Part shown: positions 1-5,094 of the stretch, one piece after another
How the letters are laid out: the number at the start of each line of letters is the position of its first letter
How positions within the stretch are numbered: position 1 is the first letter of the stretch
From: Reyranella sp.
GTDB taxonomy: Bacteria; Pseudomonadota; Alphaproteobacteria; Reyranellales; Reyranellaceae
DNA: 5,094 bases
Direction of reading: 5' to 3'
Assembly: GCA_016780605.1 (NCBI GenBank)
Contig: JADHLS010000498.1
Location: forward strand, 1 to 5,094
Position numbers and translations under genes: made by a program
The notes under the pieces: generated by a model
Seen by the model: the letters and a program-made list of their open reading frames with translations, nothing else
What the model was told of the DNA's origin: nothing
The model's database searches: none

Positions 1-389
1 ATGGCATAGCCGACCCGTCCGCGCAGGCTTGCGAGGTAGTTCAGCTGTTCGTTGGCGGTGCCGGTGCCGGTGGCGCGGTACGACAGGACATTCGCAAGAT
101 CGCTATAGTTGGCAAACGACATGTCCACTTCCACGCCCAGCATCAGCCGCGAGTTGAAGTAATGCTCGTAGCCGGCCTGAACGCCGCCGTAGAGCGTGCC
201 GTAAGGCGTGGTCCCGCCGGCCGACTGCACGCCGATCGGGTCGGCCAACGTCGCCGTGCCGTTGCCGAAGAGGTAGCCCATGTGGCCGCCGACGTAGAAG
301 CCGGAACGACCTTGCTCCTGCGCCAAGACTGGCAGGGGTCCCACCAGCACCGCGGCAATCGTCGCGACCGTCGCGGCAGGCCTGTTCAT
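1..389 (-). CDS. Outer-membrane beta-barrel protein, 5' part only (runs off the window)
   Basis: The frame from an ATG at 389 stays open to the window edge, giving 129 residues with no stop, so the C-terminus is missing. Residues 1-23 form a classical Sec signal peptide: short basic n-region (MNRP), hydrophobic core, and a V-L-A site before QEQ. The mature part starts GFYVGGHMGYLFG and continues with alternating Gly/aromatic stretches (TLYGGVQAGYEHYF, LMLGVEVDMSF, LNYLASLRGRVGYA). These are transmembrane beta strands of the OmpA-like/Omp25-type barrel family of alphaproteobacteria. It should sit in the outer membrane; its cargo or role is not readable. A GTG at 407 is in frame, six codons upstream, and is the only start with a good Shine-Dalgarno (GGAG, 7 nt upstream), so the true start may be there; the ATG gives the more usual signal-peptide length. 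It could be a short barrel or the N-terminal domain of a larger porin-like protein. Confidence 0.85.
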   Translation of the reverse strand, partial: MNRPAATVATIAAVLVGPLPVLAQEQGRSGFYVGGHMGYLFGNGTATLADPIGVQSAGGTTPYGTLYGGVQAGYEHYFNSRLMLGVEVDMSFANYSDLANVLSYRATGTGTANEQLNYLASLRGRVGYA

Positions 390-511
390 TGTTTGCCCAA
401 AATTCACGCATAGACTCCGGCAGAACTCGATCTTCGTTGCCAGCTGTTACGGTCTCGTGCAATGCGTCGCCACCGTCGCAGCCGATATACTTTACCTACC
501 GTCTGAGCGGT
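390..511. other. Intergenic region between kinase end and outer-membrane protein gene
   Basis: This 122-bp gap is the longest non-coding stretch in the window and is less GC-rich than the genes, with AT-richer patches near 483-495 and 397-405. It is the natural place for a promoter for the outer-membrane protein. I could not find a convincing sigma-70 pair or an EcfG-type GGAAC/CGTT pair, nor a hairpin with a T-tract in the direction of transcription. Read-through from the kinase cannot be excluded. Confidence 0.5.
415..418 (-). promoter_or_regulatory. Possible ribosome binding site (GGAG) favouring a GTG start at 407
   Basis: On the minus strand GGAG is followed after 7 nt (TCTATGC) by GTG at 407-405, in frame with the outer-membrane protein. 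The ATG at 389 has only GGG nearby and lies 25 nt from this GGAG, too far for normal initiation. The spacing supports GTG as the translation start, but the match is only four bases. Confidence 0.4.
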
Positions 512-2020
512 CTAAAAAATCCGCGGCACCGAAAAGCGCAGGCGGCAGCGAAGGCCCGCCGCCGCGTAGTCCATCTCCAGCTCGCCGCCGATCTGCTCGG
601 CGCTGCCGGCCAGCAGGCGCGAGCCGAACCCGCGACGTGCCGGCGGCGACACCGGCGGCCCGCCATGCTCCTGCCAGTCGAGATCGACCGCGACCGCCGA
701 TTCGGCATCGACGGCGGTCCAGCTGACGGAGAGCCGGCCATGCGGGACCGACAATGCACCGTATTTCGCCGCGTTGGTCGCAAGCTCGTGCAGCATGAGG
801 CTGAGCGTGATGGTCGTGCTCGGCGGGATCATCACCGGGTCGCCGCCGATCTCGATCGGCCGGCCCTCGTCGATGAAGGCGGCGAGCGCGGTCGTGACGA
901 TGTTGCGCAGATCGGCACCATCCCACGAATCGTGGGTCAGGAGGCTGTGTGCGCGCGCCAGCGAGACCAGGCGATCGGTGAAGGCCTCGGCGAAATCAGC
1001 CGGTTCCGGCCGGGTCCGCAATGTCTGCTGGGCGAGAGCCTGCACGATCGATAGCGTGTTCTTCACCCGGTGGTTCAGTTCGTCGAACAGCAGGCGCTGG
1101 CGCTGCTCGGCTTCCTTGTTGTCGGTGATGTCGAGGACGACACCGACGACGCGCAACGCGCGCCCGGCGTCGTCGCGGATCACCTGGCCGCGGTCCATGA
1201 CCCAGCGCACCTGCCCGTCGCGGCGGCGAATGCGATACTCGAGCTGATAGTGGCTCTCCGCCTCCCTCAGGATCGCGAGCTTGCGTTGCCTGATCGGCTC
1301 GCGATCCTCGGGATGGACGAAGTCGAGGCCGGCTTCGAAGGTCACCGTTGCGTCGGCGGGATCGGCGCCGAGGATCTTCAGGAACTGCGGCGAGCGCTGC
1401 GAGCGATCGCGGGCAACATCGTATTCGTGTGCTCCGAACTGTGCCGCCTCGGCAGCCGTGCGCAATTGCTCCTCGCTCCGGCGCAGGGCGGCAGAACCCT
1501 GCGCGAGATCGTAGCGGGCGCGCAGCAGGGCCTGGCCCACGGCATTGACCTCGCGAACGCGCGATTGGCGGATGGTGAAGGCCTGGCCGCGGCCCAGCGC
1601 TGCTGCGGCCGCCGTCGCCGCTGCCAGCGGTCCGGTCAGCGCGCGGCCGAACAGGAAGGCAAGGCCGATCACCAGTCCGCCGACCAGAAGGATGGTGGCT
1701 CCCCAGAGCAACACCGAATCCCGCACCTGCCGGTCGACCAGGGCCGCGGGGAAGGAAACATCGACGGCCCAGTCCGACCAATGGCCGTGGCCGATGGCGA
1801 TGAATGCTTCCTCGCCGTCGATGTTCGTCGTCCGCACCACCGTCTGGAGTGGAAGCTTGACGAGATGCTCTGGAACGGTCGTGCCCAACAGTCGGGCGTG
1901 ATCTCGGCTGCGGGCCATGGTGACGCCCTTGCTGTCCCAGATCGCCGCCACCCAGGTGGGCGGCAGGCCCTGGCCTTGCAGCAAGGTCCGCAGATCCTCG
2001 GGCATCAACCCGAGGCTCAT
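512..2020 (-). CDS. HWE-family sensor histidine kinase, C-terminal piece (Cache remainder, TM, PAS, kinase)
   Basis: This 502-residue frame holds the signalling end of the kinase. Residues 1-100 are the distal half of a periplasmic Cache domain (PTWVAAIWDSKGVTMARSRD is the typical second-PAS strand pattern). Residues about 103-124 are a membrane helix, 125-185 a HAMP-like and coiled linker, and 186-303 a PAS fold ending in VVGVVLDITD. The kinase core follows: phospho-acceptor His317 in ELNHRVKNTL, N-box HELATNAAKYGAL (His411, Asn416), WQE at 449-451, and GFG at 464-466. The His in the N-box and the W-x-E motif define the HWE family, in place of ordinary HisKA/HATPase_c motifs. All these residues are present, so the catalytic half looks intact. 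The ATG at 2020 overlaps the upstream TGA (ATGA) but has no Shine-Dalgarno and starts in the middle of a Cache domain with no signal or first TM. I therefore think it is a fragment of the upstream gene and not a separate gene. Confidence 0.85.
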   Translation of the reverse strand: MSLGLMPEDLRTLLQGQGLPPTWVAAIWDSKGVTMARSRDHARLLGTTVPEHLVKLPLQTVVRTTNIDGEEAFIAIGHGHWSDWAVDVSFPAALVDRQVRDSVLLWGATILLVGGLVIGLAFLFGRALTGPLAAATAAAAALGRGQAFTIRQSRVREVNAVGQALLRARYDLAQGSAALRRSEEQLRTAAEAAQFGAHEYDVARDRSQRSPQFLKILGADPADATVTFEAGLDFVHPEDREPIRQRKLAILREAESHYQLEYRIRRRDGQVRWVMDRGQVIRDDAGRALRVVGVVLDITDNKEAEQRQRLLFDELNHRVKNTLSIVQALAQQTLRTRPEPADFAEAFTDRLVSLARAHSLLTHDSWDGADLRNIVTTALAAFIDEGRPIEIGGDPVMIPPSTTITLSLMLHELATNAAKYGALSVPHGRLSVSWTAVDAESAVAVDLDWQEHGGPPVSPPARRGFGSRLLAGSAEQIGGELEMDYAAAGLRCRLRFSVPRIF

Positions 2021-2556
2021 GACGAACCGGAGTTCGTTGTTCGTATCACGGGAATGGAAATATTGTAGACGGGCTGCTGCACGACCAGGCTGGTGAAGAG
2101 GTCGGAAGCAACGGGGCGCATGGTCTGCCGTATCTTCTTCACGGTCGCGGGATCTCCCGTCACCTTTGGCGCTTCACCATAGGGTACGTAGGTGTTGAGG
2201 ATCTGCCGACCCTCGGCATCGACCAGGACCAGGTAGGCCCGGCCGCGCAGGCTTTCCTTGGCCTGGGCGTAAAAGGCCGGCCAGTCCTCCGCTGCCAGCA
2301 AGGGCGAGGTCGAGAGCGTCTCCAGAACCGCAATGCGCCGCTCCATGTCGCGATCGAGATCGGCAATCAGCGCTTCCAGGACCTGCGCGACGCGCTGCTT
2401 GGTCTGCTCGATCTCGAGCGTCACCGAGCGGTACAGCAAGGCGCCGACCAGCAGCAGCAGGGGCATGGCGACGACGAGGGCGAAGACGATGAGATGGGCC
2501 GCGGCCGAATGGCCCTTACTGGCAATGCCATCGGCGCGGTCGGGCGTGGCCGTCAT
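2017..2556 (-). CDS. Sensor histidine kinase, N-terminal piece (TM1 and first part of Cache domain)
   Basis: The 179-residue product has a cytoplasmic N-terminus, a strong membrane helix at about 21-42 (HLIVFALVVAMPLLLLVGAL), a helix rich in charged residues at 44-85 as found at the start of dCache domains, and then the PAS-like core: AYLVLVDAEGRQILNTYVPYGEAP (107-130) and VYNISIPVI (163-171). It has no kinase, second TM or output region and ends abruptly after TTNSGSS at the TGA at 2019-2017. On its own it would be a membrane-anchored half sensor without signalling ability. Its ATG overlaps the stop of the receiver gene by ATGA, indicating translational coupling to that gene. It is best read as the 5' part of the kinase continued from 2020 downward. 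Confidence 0.8.
   Translation of the reverse strand: MTATPDRADGIASKGHSAAAHLIVFALVVAMPLLLLVGALLYRSVTLEIEQTKQRVAQVLEALIADLDRDMERRIAVLETLSTSPLLAAEDWPAFYAQAKESLRGRAYLVLVDAEGRQILNTYVPYGEAPKVTGDPATVKKIRQTMRPVASDLFTSLVVQQPVYNISIPVIRTTNSGSS
2553..2556 (-). promoter_or_regulatory. ATGA stop-start overlap coupling receiver and kinase
   Basis: The receiver ends in CTC CCG GGA TGA, and the kinase ATG shares the ATG of this ATGA. No clear Shine-Dalgarno precedes the kinase start apart from the GGG inside the overlap, so kinase translation probably depends on ribosomes finishing the receiver. This supports the two as partners made together. Confidence 0.7.
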
Positions 2557-2924
2557 CCCGGGAGCACGGCGTCGAGCGCAGCCCTCACATCTTGCGTCCG
2601 GTAGGGCTTGGTCAGCACGACACGGTCGCGATGACCGTCGGGCAGCGACCGTGCGCCGTATCCGGTGGCGAAGAGGAACGGCACGCCGCGCCTCGCCAGG
2701 AGATCGGCGACAGGATCGATGGGCTCGCCGCCGACATTGACATCGAGGATCGCGACGTCGAATGCCGCCGAATCGCCCTTGGCAAGCGCATCATCGATGC
2801 GCAGCGCGGTCGCAACCACCCGGCACCCCAGCTCTTCAAGCATGTCCTGAAGTGTATAGAGAATCAGCGCCTCATCCTCGACGATGAACACACGCGTGCT
2901 CCCCAAGGACAAGTCGTTCTCCAT
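2553..2924 (-). CDS. Single-domain response regulator, FATGUY-type receiver
   Basis: The 123-residue protein is a receiver domain and nothing else. Visible active-site residues are the acidic pair Glu16-Asp17 (FIVEDE), phospho-acceptor Asp61 (AILDVNVGG), Thr87 and Lys106 (LTKPY). The segment around Thr87 reads PFLFATGYG, the signature of the FATGUY receivers, of which Sma0114 of Sinorhizobium meliloti is the studied example, encoded next to an HWE kinase. The same pairing is seen here: the kinase start overlaps this stop. With no output domain it is expected to act in the cytoplasm as a phosphoryl shuttle, phosphate sink or protein-binding switch; which one cannot be read from the sequence. 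Start: the ATG at 2924 is preceded after 4 nt by a weak GAAG. It lies 48 bp after the cyclase stop, with no visible promoter or terminator between, so co-transcription with the cyclase is plausible. Confidence 0.93.
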   Translation of the reverse strand: MENDLSLGSTRVFIVEDEALILYTLQDMLEELGCRVVATALRIDDALAKGDSAAFDVAILDVNVGGEPIDPVADLLARRGVPFLFATGYGARSLPDGHRDRVVLTKPYRTQDVRAALDAVLPG

Positions 2925-2972
2925 GACACTTCAATGGCCGGGCTGTTTGGTGCCTCGATCCTAACGGCTTCG

Positions 2973-5066
2973 TCACTTGGTGTCGAAGTGCCAGACCCCG
3001 GTCCAACCAGGCGGCGGGCCAGCACGAAGAAAATCGCTGCAGCGCGCGATGAACACGCGGCAAGGCCCGTCGTCCGGCCGCAGCGCCGCGGCGGCACGAA
3101 ACCGCTCCAGAGCATCCTCGAAGCGACCGGCGTTGTAGGCCTCCCGCCCGGCCCGCCAGCGGTCGAGGAAGTCGTTGTGCTGTGCGGCCGTGGCGATCTC
3201 GCCGATCGGCTCATGGATCTCGTGCTCTTCCGTGGTGCCGGCCGCGACGATGCGATCGATCGGACGCCAGACGAAATGGTCGGCGGTGGCGCGGGCGATC
3301 TCGCCGCTGGCCAGAATCTCGGTGCGGTAGACCTTGTTCAGTCCCTCGAGCCGCGAGGCCTGGTTGGCGACAGCACCGACCAGCGTGTAGTTGATGTGTT
3401 CACGGGCACCGACATTGCCGACCACGGCCAGGCCGGTATGCAGGCCAAAGCGGGTGCGGAAGCCCGGCCGGCCGCGCTGGCGCCACTTGTCCGACAGTTC
3501 ATGCCCGGCCTGGTTGGCCTGCAGGGCGGCGCGGCAGGCGTTGGCGACATGGTTCGGATCGGGCTCCGGCGCGTTCCAGAACGCCATGATGCTGTCGCCG
3601 ATATATTTGTCGATCGTGCCGTGGTTGGCGATGATCGCCGAACCCAGCGCATCGAAATAGCGCGACAGGCGGCTGGTGAGCAGCTCGGGCTCCATGGTCT
3701 CGCTGAGCCGCGAGAAGCCCTCGATGTCGGTGAACATCACGGTGATCTCACGCCGCGTCCCGCCGACGCCCGCGACCTCGGGCGAGCGCATGATCTGGTG
3801 CACCAGGTTTCTGGAAACGTAGCGGCCGAACACCTCCAGCCCCTCGCGCATGCGCTCGACCGCGTCAGACAGGCGCGCGATCTCGGTAATGCGGCTCTGC
3901 ACCGGCGTGCGATCGGAAAAGTCGAGGTCGCGGATGCGCACGGTCTTGGCGGCGATGCGCGCCAGCGAGCGCGACAGGACCAGCGAGGCCAGCAACGCGC
4001 CCAGCACGGCAAGCACCACCGCAGCGGTCGCGGCATAGGCCGCCCGCTCCAGCAGCATCCGCGAATCGGCCGACAGCTCGACGATCGGAACCGCACCGGC
4101 GACGTAGTAGCGCCGGCCGAAGGCCGGGGCCATCTGGTGCACCAGCAGGCGGTAGTCGCGGCCGCCCATCGTGACGTCCTGCTCGAGGCGTTCGCCGCTA
4201 CCGATGGCATGCAGGATGGCGGCACGCATCGCGGTGCGCGCCTCGGCCTCGCGCGGCAGACAGTGACCACCTTCGTGCCGGCACGCTTCCGATTCCATGA
4301 ACACCGTGCCCTTGTCGCTCGCCACCATGACGATCGAGTTGGGCGTGAACTTGTAGTCGCCGATCAGGCGCGACAGGGTGTCGAGAGTGAAATCGAAGCC
4401 GATGACGCCGCCCTGGGGCAGCGGCACCCCGGCCGACACGCCGACCACGTTGCTCTGCGCGAAGCTGTAAGGCTCGGTCAGGACCGGCCCCTTGGCATGG
4501 TCGGCTTCCTTGAACCACGGACGGGTGCGCGGATCGTACGAGGTGCGCTTGGTCTGGACCGGCGTGCGGCTGCCGTCGGCCATCTTGAACCACCAGGTCT
4601 CTTGGCGGTCAGCGCCGTCGCCCACGAGCGAGCGCATCAGCAGCGATGGCCCATCGGGAGCATCGAACTCCAGGCGCTGGGTGACCGTCAGCGTGTCGGT
4701 CTGGCCGACATAGAGGAAGCGCCCGTCGTCGTACCCGACGTAGACGGCGGCCATTGCCGGATAGCGCTCGAGAATGACGGCGAACTGGCGCAGGCGCTCA
4801 TCATCGACGATGGTGCTGCCGGGGGCGAAGGCCTGGGTCTCGGCGAGCGTGCCGCCGACGGCCACGACCACGCGCAGCCCCGACATCAGGAAGCCCTCGA
4901 CCGCCGCGTCGAGGGCGGCCATGCGATGGCGGACGCTGCGATCCTCGAGCTGGTCGACGGCGCGCCAGCCGAGCCACAGGAGCGCGCTGGCCAGCGGCAA
5001 CACGATCAGCGCCATCAACGTCAGGATGGTGACGTGGAAGGGAATAGAGCGGCGCGATCCGGTCAT
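2973..5066 (-). CDS. Membrane-bound class III adenylate cyclase with periplasmic dCache and HAMP
   Basis: This 697-residue protein converts ATP to cAMP at the inner membrane. Domains in order: TM1 about 11-33; periplasmic dCache about 40-335, including the characteristic YDPRTRPWF (177-185); TM2 about 341-366; HAMP about 365-420; linker GRYVSRNLVHQIM; cyclase domain about 438-610; and a helical TPR-like tail 632-697 ending in PPPGWTGVWHFDTK, typical of this cyclase group. Metal ligands are Asp447 (FTDIEGF) and Asp491 (KYIGDSIMAFW). Purine-selecting residues are Lys487 and Thr561 (INYTLVGAVANQASR), and transition-state residues are Asn568 and Arg572. The set is complete, and Thr in place of the usual Asp points to class IIIb and to ATP as substrate. 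The Cache domain should sense a small extracellular ligand, not identifiable here. The ATG at 5066 puts a short basic tail before TM1; no strong Shine-Dalgarno is visible, and only 28 bp of leader lie in the window, so its promoter cannot be assessed. Guanylate cyclase is less likely given Lys487. Confidence 0.93.
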   Translation of the reverse strand: MTGSRRSIPFHVTILTLMALIVLPLASALLWLGWRAVDQLEDRSVRHRMAALDAAVEGFLMSGLRVVVAVGGTLAETQAFAPGSTIVDDERLRQFAVILERYPAMAAVYVGYDDGRFLYVGQTDTLTVTQRLEFDAPDGPSLLMRSLVGDGADRQETWWFKMADGSRTPVQTKRTSYDPRTRPWFKEADHAKGPVLTEPYSFAQSNVVGVSAGVPLPQGGVIGFDFTLDTLSRLIGDYKFTPNSIVMVASDKGTVFMESEACRHEGGHCLPREAEARTAMRAAILHAIGSGERLEQDVTMGGRDYRLLVHQMAPAFGRRYYVAGAVPIVELSADSRMLLERAAYAATAAVVLAVLGALLASLVLSRSLARIAAKTVRIRDLDFSDRTPVQSRITEIARLSDAVERMREGLEVFGRYVSRNLVHQIMRSPEVAGVGGTRREITVMFTDIEGFSRLSETMEPELLTSRLSRYFDALGSAIIANHGTIDKYIGDSIMAFWNAPEPDPNHVANACRAALQANQAGHELSDKWRQRGRPGFRTRFGLHTGLAVVGNVGAREHINYTLVGAVANQASRLEGLNKVYRTEILASGEIARATADHFVWRPIDRIVAAGTTEEHEIHEPIGEIATAAQHNDFLDRWRAGREAYNAGRFEDALERFRAAAALRPDDGPCRVFIARCSDFLRAGPPPGWTGVWHFDTK

Positions 5067-5094
5067 GTCACCGCGCGCTGAGTGGCCCGAAGAG

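Larger units (their letters stand above)
512..2556 (-). pseudogene. Reconstructed Cache-PAS-HWE sensor histidine kinase, interrupted by a one-base frameshift
   Basis: The two kinase pieces listed separately make one normal protein if a -1 shift is applied near 2038. The upstream frame reads PVYNISIPVIRT and then diverges to TNSGSS and a TGA. The downstream frame, open before its ATG, reads NELRFVMSLGL. Joined, this gives IPVIRT-NELRFVMSLGL, which matches the usual strand-turn-strand of Cache domains in this kinase class. The conceptual product is about 681 residues: TM1 at about 21-42, a periplasmic segment of about 240 residues (dCache size), TM2 at about 282-303, then HAMP-like linker, PAS and HWE kinase. 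The change equals loss of one base. No slippery heptamer of the X XXY YYZ type is present at the junction, which argues against programmed frameshifting. Whether the shift is real or a sequencing error cannot be told from one sequence. Confidence 0.7.

Noticed and set aside
103..462. A 119-codon minus-strand frame overlapping the outer-membrane protein.
   Set aside because: It is Arg-rich without any fold, whereas the overlapping frame gives a signal peptide followed by barrel strands.
432..462. TTGC-N18-GCAA palindromic ends as a CRP/FNR-type site upstream of the outer-membrane protein gene.
   Set aside because: The spacing and the inner bases do not fit TGTGA-N6-TCACA or TTGAT-N4-ATCAA. 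A four-base match at each end is expected by chance.
498..511. Inverted repeat ACCG-TCTGAG-CGGT just after the kinase stop, considered as a terminator.
   Set aside because: The stem is only four base pairs and, in the direction of transcription, the T-run lies before it, not after it.
2030..2045. Programmed -1 frameshifting to make full-length kinase.
   Set aside because: The sequence around the junction (CGA ACA ACG AAC TCC) has no slippery X XXY YYZ heptamer, and I saw no obvious stimulatory hairpin.
1070..2068. A 332-codon plus-strand open frame opposite the kinase.
   Set aside because: No domain or signal is visible, and it mirrors the kinase codons. It is a shadow of the minus-strand gene.
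2592..5081. An 829-codon open frame on the plus strand opposite the cyclase and receiver.
   Set aside because: Its translation is low-complexity and rich in Arg, Ala, Gly, His and Asp with no recognisable domain. It lies antisense to two genes with complete active-site motifs. GC-rich third positions remove stops on the opposite strand and explain its length.

Overview
The window looks like chromosomal DNA of a GC-rich alphaproteobacterium. The evidence is strong GC bias at third codon positions, an HWE-type histidine kinase, a FATGUY-type single-domain receiver, a class III adenylate cyclase with a periplasmic Cache sensor, and a small outer-membrane barrel protein of a kind common in Rhizobiales and Rhodospirillales. 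The genus cannot be fixed from this sequence alone. No mobile element, CRISPR array, tRNA or rRNA was seen.

All real genes lie on the minus strand, so the transcription order runs from the right end to the left. First is a complete membrane-bound adenylate cyclase (5066 to 2973; TM, dCache, TM, HAMP, cyclase, C-terminal helical tail). After a 48-bp gap comes a 123-residue stand-alone receiver protein (2924 to 2553). Its stop overlaps the start of a sensor kinase in an ATGA junction. The kinase is read in two pieces, an N-terminal TM/Cache half (2556 to 2017) and a C-terminal half (2020 to 512) with the rest of the Cache, TM, HAMP-like linker, PAS and HWE kinase core. The pieces are one nucleotide out of frame with each other. 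Removing the shift gives a continuous protein of about 681 residues with a normal Cache-to-kinase architecture. After a 122-bp gap an outer-membrane beta-barrel protein begins (389 to beyond position 1) and runs off the window.

Functionally, the region is a signalling cassette with two extracytoplasmic Cache sensors. One feeds cAMP synthesis and the other feeds an HWE kinase whose likely partner is the translationally coupled receiver. No DNA-binding output domain is encoded here, so the receiver must act through protein contacts or phosphotransfer. The main oddity is the broken kinase frame, which is either a real recent pseudogenisation, a sequencing error, or (less likely) a two-polypeptide sensor.
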